NCBI RefSeq assembly: GCF_029581195.1
Contig: NZ_CP120737.1
Coordinates: forward strand, 6,177,001-6,241,000
Direction: 5' to 3'
Source of the DNA: Solwaraspora sp. WMMD791
Lineage (GTDB): Bacteria > Actinomycetota > Actinomycetes > Mycobacteriales > Micromonosporaceae
DNA length: 64,000 nucleotides
Below the pieces are notes generated by a model. The model was not told where the DNA came from. It saw only the letters and a program-made list of their open reading frames with translations, and ran no database searches. Below, piece after piece: positions 1 through 8,421 of this stretch. The first letter of the stretch is position 1. Every line of letters starts with the position of its first letter. The position numbers and the translations under genes are program-made.

Positions 1-49
1 CGGCTGCGCCGAACTGGCCGCCGTGCAACGCAAGGCGCTCGACCGGTGA
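1..49 (+). CDS. rph: Ribonuclease PH, C-terminal end (partial)
   Basis: Only the last 15 codons are inside the window, read from base 2, ending GCAELAAVQRKALDR before TGA at 47-49. This resembles the C-terminal helix of ribonuclease PH, the phosphorolytic 3' exoribonuclease that trims tRNA ends. Its stop overlaps the GTG start of rdgB by the four bases GTGA, and rph-rdgB is a common actinobacterial gene order. The identity rests on a very short peptide plus that neighbour. Confidence 0.7.
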   Translation, partial: GCAELAAVQRKALDR

Positions 50-675
50 GCGCGGGCCACGCCGGGCGGACCCGGCTGCTGCTGGCCACCCGCAACGGCA
101 AGAAGCTCGCCGAACTGCAGCGGATCCTCGACGCCGCGCTCGGTGCCCAGCGCATCGAACTGGTCGGGCTGGCCGATCTGGAGCCGTACCACGAGGTACC
201 CGAGACCGGGCTCACGTTCGGTGAGAACGCGCTGCTCAAAGCGAGGGAAGGGTGCCGCTGGACCGGCCTGCCCACGGTGGCCGACGACTCCGGTCTCGCA
301 GTCGACGCGCTCGGCGGGATGCCCGGGGTGTTCAGCGCCCGCTGGTCCGGCCGACACGGTGCCGACCAGGCCAACCTGGACCTCGTTCTGGCCCAGCTCA
401 CCGATGTGGCCGACGAGCACCGGGCGGCGTCGTTCGTCTGCGCGGCCGCTCTGGTGCTGCCCGGCGGCAAGGAGCACCTGGTGGAGGGGCGCCAGTCCGG
501 TCGGCTGCTGCGGGCCGCCCGGGGTGACGGCGGGTTCGGCTACGATCCGATCTTCCTCGGCGACGGGCAGGAGCGGACGAACGCCGAGCTCAGTCCGCAG
601 GAGAAGGACGCGATCAGCCATCGTGGAAAGGCTTTCCGGTTGATGGCGAAGGTGATCGCCAAGGCGTTGGGATGA
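46..675 (+). CDS. rdgB: XTP/dITP diphosphatase (RdgB/HAM1 family)
   Basis: House-cleaning nucleotide pyrophosphatase of the cytosol that hydrolyses dITP, XTP and dXTP to monophosphates and so keeps deaminated purines out of nucleic acids. The 209 residues match the usual family length. The N-terminal substrate-loop motif LLLATRNGKKLAEL (about residues 11-24) and the metal-site motif ADDSGL (about 79-84) are present, as is GGFGYDPIF near 162-170. The GTG start overlaps the stop of rph, indicating translational coupling. No anomaly is seen. Confidence 0.95.
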   Translation: MSAGHAGRTRLLLATRNGKKLAELQRILDAALGAQRIELVGLADLEPYHEVPETGLTFGENALLKAREGCRWTGLPTVADDSGLAVDALGGMPGVFSARWSGRHGADQANLDLVLAQLTDVADEHRAASFVCAAALVLPGGKEHLVEGRQSGRLLRAARGDGGFGYDPIFLGDGQERTNAELSPQEKDAISHRGKAFRLMAKVIAKALG

Positions 676-781
676 CGTCGGTAGATTTAATTAGTGCTTA
701 GATCTCCGGTTACTCGGCGTACATCTGAGTTGACCCCCGATACGCTCGCGCCGCAAGCTCGTGCCACAGGGGGGCTGGATC

Positions 782-2518
782 TTGAGTAGACACAGATTGA
801 GCAAGGTCGTCGCGCGGACCGGGTCCGGCCGGCGACGGTTGATCGTCGGCGGAGTCAGCGCCGCGCTGCTGGCCGGCATGGTGGTGACCGCGCTGCCGCT
901 GTTCGCCGCCGACGAGATCGCCGTCGCCGCGGTCGCCGACACCACCGCGACCGACGTTCCACAGGACGGTGACAACGCGGTCAAGACGACCCTGGCCACC
1001 TGTCCCGCGCTGTGCGAGCGCAACCCGAGGGGGGCCCGGGACGCGGTCGTGGAGTTCGTTGTGGACCGGATTCCGGCCGGTGCCCGTGACGTGCGGGTCC
1101 GCCTGCAGATGTACTCCTGGCAGGATCTCGGCGCCCGGGTGGCGGTGCATCCCACCTCGTTGGACGCCCGCGCCGCCCGGCCGCCGCTGGCCTCGGGCAG
1201 CGGGGGCGGGGGCGGGGGCGCCGCGGAGCCACTGGCGACGGTGTCGACGGTCCGCAAGGGGTACAACGAGTGGGACCTGTCCGCGCTGGTCACCGGCAAC
1301 GGCACGTACACCCTGGCGCTGCGCCAGCAGGAGCTGTCGCAGCGGGTCTACTGGCCGTCGACGGAGTACCGGGACCCGTCGATCCGACCCCGGCTGCTGA
1401 TCAGCTACGAGGCGGCCGCAGCGGCACCGACCAGTCCGCCGGCGTCGCCTACCGCCGCGCCGACACCGCCGCCGAGTGCTCCGGTGCCGACCACGCCGGC
1501 CGCCACGGCGTCGCCGACCGTCGGCCCGTCGGCACCACCGAGTCCGTCGGCCACGCCGCCCGCGTCGGGAGTCGGCTGCGGCGCGGTGTCCGACCTGCTC
1601 GTGCCCTCCTGTGGGGCCTGGTGGGGGATGTACTCGCCGACCAGCGCCGCCAAGGGCTGGAACCACGGCGGCGCGGTGGCCGAGGTCGAGGCACAGGTGG
1701 GGCGCAAGTTCGACCTGGTGCACCGCTACCACGACTTCTCCAACGCCGGCAGCAACGGGGCGTTCCCCGACGAGTTCGAGCAGCAGCAGATGCGCGAAGG
1801 CCGGCTGATGTTCTTCGCCTGGGAGTCCCGGATCTTCTCCACCGGGACGACGTTGACCTGGCGTGACGTCTACAGCGGCCGGTACGACTCGGTCATCGAC
1901 GACGTGGCCGGTCGGATCAAGGCGACCGGTGTGCCGGTGTTCATGGGCTTCGACCATGAGCCGGAGGACGAGCCGGCGAAGGGCAGTGACGCCGACTTCG
2001 TCCGGGCCTGGCGCCACGTCTACGAACGATTCACCAAGGTCGGCGCGGACAATGCCGTCTGGGTCTGGGTGATGATGGGCTGGTCCGGGCACTACGACCG
2101 GTACGCCGGCCTCTACCCGGGTGACGCCTACGTGGACTGGGTGGGCTACGACCCGTACAACTTCTACGCCTGCAATGGCGGAAAGACCTGGAAGGACCCG
2201 CACACCACGGTCAACGGCTTCTACCGCTGGCTCGACGACAACCGTATCGGCGTCGGCAAACCACGGATGTTGGCGGAGTACGGCACCAACTTCGACCCCG
2301 AGGACCCGGCGGCCAAGCAACGGTGGTTCGAGCAGTTCCCGGCGGCGATCAAGGCCCACCCGAAGGTCAAGGCGGTGATCTACTTCAACTCTGCCGGATC
2401 GACCACCACGTCGGCGACCTGCAACATGACCATGAACCACACGCCGTCCGCGTTGACCGGGTTCACCCGGGCCGGCAAGGACCCCTATTTCAACCAACCG
2501 CTCCCGGTCAAGCGCTGA
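782..2518 (+). CDS. Secreted GH26 beta-mannanase-like glycoside hydrolase with DNRLRE-type domain
   Basis: Predicted secreted endo-glycanase of 578 residues. An N-terminal signal/anchor (about residues 18-42) is followed by a beta-rich DNRLRE-like domain (about 55-215), a Pro/Ser/Thr/Ala linker (about 218-258) and a GH26-type catalytic barrel. The barrel carries FDHEPE with the likely acid/base Glu393 and AEYGT with the likely nucleophile Glu499; the 106-residue spacing fits GH26. The TTG at 782 is chosen because AGGGGGG lies six bases upstream; an upstream GTG at 761 has no such site. It opens the exopolysaccharide locus, so it may trim or release the polymer. Mannan specificity is family knowledge, not shown here. 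Confidence 0.85.
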   Translation: MSRHRLSKVVARTGSGRRRLIVGGVSAALLAGMVVTALPLFAADEIAVAAVADTTATDVPQDGDNAVKTTLATCPALCERNPRGARDAVVEFVVDRIPAGARDVRVRLQMYSWQDLGARVAVHPTSLDARAARPPLASGSGGGGGGAAEPLATVSTVRKGYNEWDLSALVTGNGTYTLALRQQELSQRVYWPSTEYRDPSIRPRLLISYEAAAAAPTSPPASPTAAPTPPPSAPVPTTPAATASPTVGPSAPPSPSATPPASGVGCGAVSDLLVPSCGAWWGMYSPTSAAKGWNHGGAVAEVEAQVGRKFDLVHRYHDFSNAGSNGAFPDEFEQQQMREGRLMFFAWESRIFSTGTTLTWRDVYSGRYDSVIDDVAGRIKATGVPVFMGFDHEPEDEPAKGSDADFVRAWRHVYERFTKVGADNAVWVWVMMGWSGHYDRYAGLYPGDAYVDWVGYDPYNFYACNGGKTWKDPHTTVNGFYRWLDDNRIGVGKPRMLAEYGTNFDPEDPAAKQRWFEQFPAAIKAHPKVKAVIYFNSAGSTTTSATCNMTMNHTPSALTGFTRAGKDPYFNQPLPVKR

Positions 2519-2645
2519 CCGGACACAGAGGAGATCCGACCGGTAACTGATAGGAACCAGATAATCCGCCGTCCGATCGGTGGATGCCTGACCCGGCTGA
2601 GGTTGGCGCACGCTGTCTGAGATAATTTCCCATCTGGAGGGAAGC

Positions 2646-4643
2646 GTGAACCAATCTCAGCCTGGCTGGGCCATGCCCAGCCGGCGTCGTGTATGGACGA
2701 CAGCTCTGACGGCCGGCCTGGCGGCGACGGCCCTGGCACTGAGCGGCACCGCGGCTACGGCCGCCGTCATGCCCGTACCCGGTTCGGCCAGTCTGGTCTC
2801 GACCAACCCGGCCGACCACACCCCACATGCCCGTAACGGCGAGGTGCGCGCATTCGCCGAGATCGGCGGCGTCATCTTCGTCGGTGGCACCTTCACCGAG
2901 GTGCGACCGGTCAGCTCGGCCACCTGGGAGGCCCGCCCGTACCTGTTCGCGTACCAGCGGTCCACCGGGGCCCTGGTCGCCGGGTTCCAGCCGGTTCTCG
3001 ACGGCGCGGTGAACACCCTCGCGGTCACCCCCGCCGGCGAGCTGATCGTCGGCGGCGTGTTCCGCAACGTCAACGGTGAGGCCCGCCGTAACCTGGTGGC
3101 GCTCGACCCGGCCACCGGCGCGACCGTGCCGGGCTGGGAGGGCCGATCCGACGGCGGCGTGGTCCGCGACATGGACGTCAGCGGTGACTGGCTCTACATC
3201 GGTGGCGCATTCAACTGGGTCAACGGTACGGCGCACGCCGGCGTTGCCCGACTCGACGTGACCACCGGGGCGATCGACCCGACGTTCGACGTCGACATCG
3301 CCGTCGGCCGGCACGAGGTCGCCCCGTACGTGTGGACCCTGGACGTCTCGCCGGACGGTGCCACGTTGGTCTTCGGCGGCAACTTCCGGGAGGTCGAGGG
3401 GCAGCCCCGTGAGCAGCTCGCCATGGTCGACCTGACCGGTACGCCGACCCTGGTCGACTGGAACAGCAACCACCGGTTCTCGCCCGGCTGCTCCTCCCGG
3501 TCGTTCACGCACTACGTGCAGGACATCAGCTTCGCCGAGGACAGCAGCTTCTTCGTCGTCGGCACCAACGGCGGCACCGGCTGGCCGGTGGCGTACTGTG
3601 ACGCGCTGGTCCGCTTCGAGACCGCGAGCCGCGGCACCAACCTGGACGGCACCTGGCTCAACTTCACCGGCAACGACACGATCACCTCGGTCGTGGTCCA
3701 CGACGGCATCGCCTACACCGGCGGGCACTTCCGCTGGTTGAACAACCCGAACCGCAGCGACAACGCCGGTAACGGCGCGATCGACCGGCTCGGCATCGGT
3801 GCGGTCTCGGTGGCGACCGGGATGCCGGTCAACTGGAACCCGCGCCGCAGTGGCGGCTCGGCCCTGCCACCGGGTGCGCTCAGCTGGGGCTCGGCCGTAC
3901 CGGTGCTGTGGTTCGGCTCCGACGGGCTCTACTTCGGGCACAACTCCGACGGGATGGGTAACGAGTACCACGGTCGGCTCGGCATGTTCCCACACGCCGG
4001 CGGGCGCACGATCGTCCCGCGCAACCCACCGACGGCCACCACCGGCTACCTCTACCTGCCGTCGGCGACCGGTGACCTGACGAAGGTGCCGTTCGACGGG
4101 TCGACGCTCGGGGCGGCGACGGTGACCAACCAGCCCAACCTGGTCGACGCCGGCGCGGTCTGGCGGGTGTACGACCGGATCTTCTGGGCCAGGCCGGTCA
4201 CCGGCACCACGACCGGCAGCCGGCTGGACATCTCGCTGTTCAACGGCAACACGGTCGGTGCGCCCTGGGAGAGCTCGGGCTACAACGACTGGTTCGACGC
4301 ACTGTCGCTGACCGGGGCGTTCTACCTCGACGGCCGGCTCTACTACACCCGGACCGGTTCGGGCAGCAACCAGCTGTTCTACCGGTACTTCGAGCTCGAC
4401 GGCAACTATCTCGGTGCCACCGAGTTCGCCCTGCCGACCAGCGGTGTCACCTGGACCGGCGTACGGGGCATGGCCTGGGTGGGCGGAAACATCGTCTACG
4501 GCTCGACCGACGGGCGGCTGCGCAGCATTCCGTTCGATCCCACGGCGGATTTCGCGGTGGACGGGACAGCGGCGGTCGTCCTGGCCGAGCCGGATCCGAC
4601 ACTCGACTGGACCAACCGGTCGATGTTCTTCGCAGCCGAGTAA
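2646..4643 (+). CDS. Secreted delta-60-repeat beta-propeller protein
   Basis: A 665-residue exported protein with a Tat/Sec-like signal (RRR near residue 14 and a hydrophobic stretch to about 38). The body is repetitive: blocks such as VGGTFTEV, VGGVFRNVNG, IGGAFNWVNG and FGGNFREVEG followed by LDPATG-type turns recur through the first half. This is the pattern of delta-60 repeat propeller proteins. GTG 2646 has GGAGGG just upstream. It follows the GH26 gene in the same direction and precedes a strong terminator, so the two secreted proteins form a unit of their own. The function is unknown; polymer binding on the cell surface is only a guess. Confidence 0.75.
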   Translation: MNQSQPGWAMPSRRRVWTTALTAGLAATALALSGTAATAAVMPVPGSASLVSTNPADHTPHARNGEVRAFAEIGGVIFVGGTFTEVRPVSSATWEARPYLFAYQRSTGALVAGFQPVLDGAVNTLAVTPAGELIVGGVFRNVNGEARRNLVALDPATGATVPGWEGRSDGGVVRDMDVSGDWLYIGGAFNWVNGTAHAGVARLDVTTGAIDPTFDVDIAVGRHEVAPYVWTLDVSPDGATLVFGGNFREVEGQPREQLAMVDLTGTPTLVDWNSNHRFSPGCSSRSFTHYVQDISFAEDSSFFVVGTNGGTGWPVAYCDALVRFETASRGTNLDGTWLNFTGNDTITSVVVHDGIAYTGGHFRWLNNPNRSDNAGNGAIDRLGIGAVSVATGMPVNWNPRRSGGSALPPGALSWGSAVPVLWFGSDGLYFGHNSDGMGNEYHGRLGMFPHAGGRTIVPRNPPTATTGYLYLPSATGDLTKVPFDGSTLGAATVTNQPNLVDAGAVWRVYDRIFWARPVTGTTTGSRLDISLFNGNTVGAPWESSGYNDWFDALSLTGAFYLDGRLYYTRTGSGSNQLFYRYFELDGNYLGATEFALPTSGVTWTGVRGMAWVGGNIVYGSTDGRLRSIPFDPTADFAVDGTAAVVLAEPDPTLDWTNRSMFFAAE

Positions 4644-4672
4644 CGACGCGGTAACCACCGAACTGGTATGCC

Positions 4673-4714
4673 CGGTGGGCCGGCTGCGCTGCTGCCGGCC
4701 CACCGGCCATTTTG
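4673..4714 (+). terminator. Rho-independent terminator
   Basis: A perfect 13-bp stem (arms 4673-4685 and 4695-4707, loop of nine bases) is followed by TTTT at 4711-4714. It closes the GH26/propeller unit and separates it from the acyltransferase gene. Confidence 0.85.
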
Positions 4715-4750
4715 TAGTGTGGAACGTCCATCGATGGAGAGGCGGGCGGG

Positions 4751-5296
4751 TTGTCGACCACACGCCGGCACGGCTTGCTGCTGCGGACCGTCTTCGCGGT
4801 CAAGCGCCGCTACTACCAGCTGCGCTATCCCGGCCTGCGGCTGGGACGCGACGTCGAGATCCGCGGCCGGGTGCGGCTGCGCCGTGGAGTACGGGTGACG
4901 ATCGGCGACCGTACCCGGCTCAACAAACTGGTCCGGTTCGCCGGGCCGGGCGAGGTCCAGGTCGGTGCCGACTGCCTGCTCAACGCCACCTGGATCGGTT
5001 GCTGGACGACCGTGCGGGTCGGTGACCGCTGTCTGCTGTCCGACTGTGAGCTGATGGACAACGACTTCCACAACCTCGCGCCCCAGCTGCGGCACGCGCC
5101 GGCCAGCCCGGCGACCAGGGCCCCGATCGTCGTCGGTGACAACGTCTGGATCGGCGCGCACGCCCTGGTGATGAAAGGGGTCCGGATCGGCAGCGACAGT
5201 GTCGTCGGTGCCGGGACCATCGTCCGCACCGACGTACCCGACGGTGTCGTGGTGATCGGCAACCCGCAACAGATTGTGAAGCAATTCGATGAGTGA
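4751..5296 (+). CDS. Hexapeptide-repeat (LbH) acyltransferase
   Basis: A 181-residue left-handed beta-helix acyltransferase. Imperfect hexapeptides occur in two blocks (about residues 30-75 and 130-170, with VVGDNVWIGAHALVMKGVRIG and VVGAGTIV), separated by a loop with NDFHN that resembles the active-site segment of CoA-dependent acetyltransferases. It probably O-acetylates a sugar of the exopolysaccharide. TTG 4751 has GGAG upstream, and the gene ends eight bases inside the next one, so it starts the translationally coupled biosynthetic operon. The acyl donor and acceptor cannot be read from sequence. Confidence 0.8.
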   Translation: MSTTRRHGLLLRTVFAVKRRYYQLRYPGLRLGRDVEIRGRVRLRRGVRVTIGDRTRLNKLVRFAGPGEVQVGADCLLNATWIGCWTTVRVGDRCLLSDCELMDNDFHNLAPQLRHAPASPATRAPIVVGDNVWIGAHALVMKGVRIGSDSVVGAGTIVRTDVPDGVVVIGNPQQIVKQFDE

Positions 5297-7121
5297 GCAA
5301 CCACAGCGGACCGTGACCCTCACCGAGCTGCTGCGGATCCCGCTGCTGCGCTGGAAGCTGGTCGCCGGCGGCGCGGTGGTCGGTTGCCTGCTCGCGATCG
5401 GCTACCTGGTGGTGGCCCCGCCCGCCGCCACCGCGACCGCAGTCGTCGCCATCCGGCCGGTGGTCACCGACGCGTTCACCACCCCCGGTGCCGGTGCCGA
5501 CCGATCGATCAACATGAACGTCGAGAGCGGCATCGCGACCAGTACCGACGTGCTGTCGCGGATCGCCGAGGCCCGGGCGGTCGACGTGGTGGCGGTCCGG
5601 CGGGCGTTGGAGATCGAGGTGCCCACCGGCGGTCAGATCCTGCGGTTCACCTACTCGGCCGATTCGGTCGAGTCCGCTGTCGAGTCGGTCAACCTCGCCG
5701 CCGCCACCTACCTGCAGGTCCGTGAGGAGATGTACGAGCGGCAGCGCGCCGACATGCTGGCCTCCTACGACGAGCGGATCGCCACCGTCGCCGAGCAGCA
5801 GACGGCGGCCGGGCGGCGCGCCGCCGACTCGGACAGCAGCGGGCCGGCGGCCGACGCCGCGTTGGCCGAGTTCGCCTCGCTCAGCAACCAGCTGACCCAG
5901 CTCAACGGTGCCCGTACGGAGATCGCGGCGATCGACGTCACGCCGGGCTGGATCACTCAGAGCGCCCAGCAGCAGCTGTCCACCGCTGGCCAGCCCCGGG
6001 TGGTGTACCTGCTGGCCGGGCTGCTGGCCGGTGCTCTGCTGGGGATTCTGCTGACCTACCTGCGGGAGTCGGCCGACCGCCGGGTGCGCAGCGAGTCCGA
6101 CGCGCTCGACGCCTCGGGGCTGCCGCTGCTCGGCACCGTACGGCGCCGTGGTCTGCGGGTCGACGCCCGGACCGTCGACGCCGACGTGCGCTACGTCGGC
6201 ATGGCCATCGCCGAGCAGCTGCGTCAGACGGTACGCACCCCGGTGGTGGTGATCTCGTCGCGCAACCGGGAGGACACCACCCCGATGACCGCAAGTCTCG
6301 CCGTGGCGCTCGCCGCCGACGGCCAGGATGTCTACGTCGGCGACGACAGCCACCGGGTGGCGGCGCTGCGCGAGGCGTTGCTCGCCGACCGGCGGCGGGT
6401 GCCGTCCGGCCCGTTCGTGCCCGAGCAGCCGACCGGCCAGCAACCGTCCGCGGCCGGCACCGGCGATGCGCGTTCCCCGGGCGGCGGCCGGCCCGCCGCG
6501 TCGACCGCGACCGTCGGCGCTGCCACCGCGTCGGCCGGTGCTGCCACCGCGTCGGCCGGTGCTGCCACCGCGTCGGCCGCGCCGCGTCCGTCCGACGCCG
6601 GCGCGAACCCGGGCGTCGACGGCGACCCGGAGAGCACACTGATCTTCTCGCTGCCCCGGGCGGACCAGGACCACACCGTCATCCTGCCCCGGGTGACCGA
6701 GTCGGCGGACAGCCCGGCCGCACCGCGTCGACCGTCGCCCCGGCCCTCGCCGACCAGCGGCCCGCCGGACCGTTCCGACAGCAGCGGCGACCGGGCCGGC
6801 GGGACCCGCCCGGCCGGCGGTTCGGTCGTGGGCACCATCCCCGTACGGACGCTGCCGGCCGACGCGCTGACCGTGGGCGCCGGCATGGTCCGGATCGGAC
6901 TGTACGCCCAGGCGCCGCGCGACGGCAGCATCGTGCTGTTCAACGCCCCGCCGGCCGAATCCGACGAACGCGGCGTGCGGGAGGCCCGCTCCGGCACCGC
7001 CATCGTCGTGGTGGAACGGGACCGGACCCGGTTGGCCGACCTGCGTCGACTGACCGACCGGCTGCGTGCCTCCGGTGCCGAGCCGCTCGGTTTCGTGCTG
7101 CTCGGCAGCGGCCGTGGCTGA
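5289..7121 (+). CDS. Wzz-like chain-length/co-polymerase protein with degenerate BY-kinase domain
   Basis: A 610-residue membrane protein of the polysaccharide co-polymerase type. It has a TM helix at about 23-42, an extracytoplasmic domain with coiled-coil character (about 175-225), a second TM at about 237-258 and then a cytoplasmic part. That part resembles a bacterial tyrosine kinase (VVVISSRN near 319-326; ALAADGQDVYVGD; C-terminal IVLFNAPPAE and FVLLGSG). The Walker A loop is replaced by NREDTTPMT, and the Walker B-like Asp is Asn at about 552. A Pro/Ala/Ser-rich insert (about 375-540) includes three 7-residue repeats. It overlaps both neighbours by eight bases. It likely sets polymer length without ATP-driven phosphorylation. 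Confidence 0.75.
   Translation: MSEQPQRTVTLTELLRIPLLRWKLVAGGAVVGCLLAIGYLVVAPPAATATAVVAIRPVVTDAFTTPGAGADRSINMNVESGIATSTDVLSRIAEARAVDVVAVRRALEIEVPTGGQILRFTYSADSVESAVESVNLAAATYLQVREEMYERQRADMLASYDERIATVAEQQTAAGRRAADSDSSGPAADAALAEFASLSNQLTQLNGARTEIAAIDVTPGWITQSAQQQLSTAGQPRVVYLLAGLLAGALLGILLTYLRESADRRVRSESDALDASGLPLLGTVRRRGLRVDARTVDADVRYVGMAIAEQLRQTVRTPVVVISSRNREDTTPMTASLAVALAADGQDVYVGDDSHRVAALREALLADRRRVPSGPFVPEQPTGQQPSAAGTGDARSPGGGRPAASTATVGAATASAGAATASAGAATASAAPRPSDAGANPGVDGDPESTLIFSLPRADQDHTVILPRVTESADSPAAPRRPSPRPSPTSGPPDRSDSSGDRAGGTRPAGGSVVGTIPVRTLPADALTVGAGMVRIGLYAQAPRDGSIVLFNAPPAESDERGVREARSGTAIVVVERDRTRLADLRRLTDRLRASGAEPLGFVLLGSGRG
6519..6581 (+). repeat. In-frame 21-bp tandem repeat, three copies
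   Basis: Units at 6519-6539, 6540-6560 and 6561-6581 (last bases diverged) encode repeated AATASAG in the low-complexity insert of the Wzz-like protein. The period is a multiple of three, so copy-number change keeps the frame. Confidence 0.9.
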
Positions 7122-8421
7122 GTCCACCCGGCCCGCCACGGCGCTGCCGATCTGGCCGCTGTGGCTGATGTTCGGTCTGGTCCCGCTCTGGTGGATCAGT
7201 GGACTGTTCTACTTCGGTTGGCCGCTGTTCGGCATCCTGCTGCTGCTGATCATGATCATCCGGGGGCGGATCCCGCTGCCGGTCGGCAGCGGGATCTGGC
7301 TGGCCTTCCTCGCTCTGGTGGTGGCCAGCGCCACCCAGCTGCCCGGCCTGTCCAGCCTGCTGACGTTCGGTCTTCGGCTGGCCTTCTACCTCACCGCGCT
7401 GATCGTCTGCTGCTACGTGTACAGCGTCGCCCGGGAACGGGATGCGCTCACCGTGGTGCTGGGTCCGCTGTGCGCCTTCTTCGTCGCGCTGGTCGTCCTC
7501 GGCTGGTTCGGGGTGCTGGTGCCCCGGTTCTCGATGGCCACACCCTTCGAGTTGCTGCTGCCCGGTGGGCTGGCCGGCAATCCCTTCATCCGGGACATGG
7601 TGCACGCCGAGGTGACCGAGTACAGCGCCCGGTCGCTGAACCCGATCTACCGGCCGTCGGCGCCGTTCGCGTACACCAACACGTTCGGCAGCACCTACGC
7701 GATCACTCTGCCGGCGGTGGTGGCCTGCCTGCTGCTCGGCGTACGCGGACCGGCCCGCACCGTACTGCTGGTCGCGCTGCCGATGTCGTTGCCGCCGGCG
7801 TTCCTGACTCTCAACCGGGGGATGTTCCTCAGTCTCGGCGTCGGGCTGGCGGTCCTCGGGGTGCGGGCCGCGATCCGGGGCAACCTGCGGGTGCTGGCCT
7901 CGATGCTGGGTGTCCTGGTGATCGGCGGGCTGGCGACCTTGTTCATCCCGATCGGTGAGCTGATCGACCAGCGGGTCAGCTCCAGCAACACCAACGTCGA
8001 CCGGATGTCGCTCTACCTGGAGGTGCTGCGCTGGGTGCAGCGTTCCCCGCTGCTGGGGTTCGGCACGCCGGTGCAGGTGGACACCGTGTCCGCCGACGCG
8101 CCCCTGGGCACCCAGGGGCAGGTGTGGACGGTGCTGTTCAGCCACGGCATCCCGGCGCTGATCTGCTTCGTCGGCTGGTTCGTGCTGGTCGCCGCCGCCT
8201 GCTGGCGGGCGAGCTCGGCGGCGGCGCAGTGGCTGTCGGTGGTGCCGCTGATCGCGCTGGTCCAGCTGCCCTTCTACGGACTGGTCAACCAGAACCTGAC
8301 TGCGGTGTTCTTCGTGGCGGCGGTGGCCCTGGTCGCCGTCGAACGGGAAAGACGGGGCGTCACGCTCACCGCGCCGCTGCTGCCGGCCGCACCCCGACCG
8401 GTGCTCGGCGGTGTCCGATGA
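7114..8421 (+). CDS. O-antigen ligase/polymerase (Wzy-like) membrane protein
   Basis: A 435-residue polytopic membrane protein with roughly 11-12 hydrophobic helices and a large extracytoplasmic loop in the middle (about 145-190, with TEYSARSLNPIYRPSAPFAYTNTFGS). This is the architecture of O-antigen ligase/Wzy polymerases, which link lipid-borne repeat units outside the membrane. GTG 7114 is preferred over the in-frame ATG upstream because it overlaps the stop of the Wzz-like gene by eight bases and removes a non-hydrophobic Cys-rich leader. It pairs functionally with the Wzz-like and flippase genes on either side. Sequence conservation in this family is low, so the call rests on topology and context. 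Confidence 0.8.
   Translation: MAESTRPATALPIWPLWLMFGLVPLWWISGLFYFGWPLFGILLLLIMIIRGRIPLPVGSGIWLAFLALVVASATQLPGLSSLLTFGLRLAFYLTALIVCCYVYSVARERDALTVVLGPLCAFFVALVVLGWFGVLVPRFSMATPFELLLPGGLAGNPFIRDMVHAEVTEYSARSLNPIYRPSAPFAYTNTFGSTYAITLPAVVACLLLGVRGPARTVLLVALPMSLPPAFLTLNRGMFLSLGVGLAVLGVRAAIRGNLRVLASMLGVLVIGGLATLFIPIGELIDQRVSSSNTNVDRMSLYLEVLRWVQRSPLLGFGTPVQVDTVSADAPLGTQGQVWTVLFSHGIPALICFVGWFVLVAAACWRASSAAAQWLSVVPLIALVQLPFYGLVNQNLTAVFFVAAVALVAVERERRGVTLTAPLLPAAPRPVLGGVR

Noticed and set aside
710-2611. Long minus-strand open frame (about 630 codons) opposite the GH26 gene
   Set aside because: Composition is Arg/Gly/Val-rich low complexity with no domain, and it mirrors codon-position GC bias of the + strand gene, which has signal peptide and catalytic motifs.
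2508-4763. Minus-strand frame of about 750 codons opposite the propeller gene
   Set aside because: Same shadow pattern; the + strand frame has repeats, signal peptide and RBS.
4980-7139. Minus-strand frame of about 720 codons opposite the Wzz-like gene
   Set aside because: No recognisable motif; it spans two overlapping + strand genes with matching start-stop coupling.
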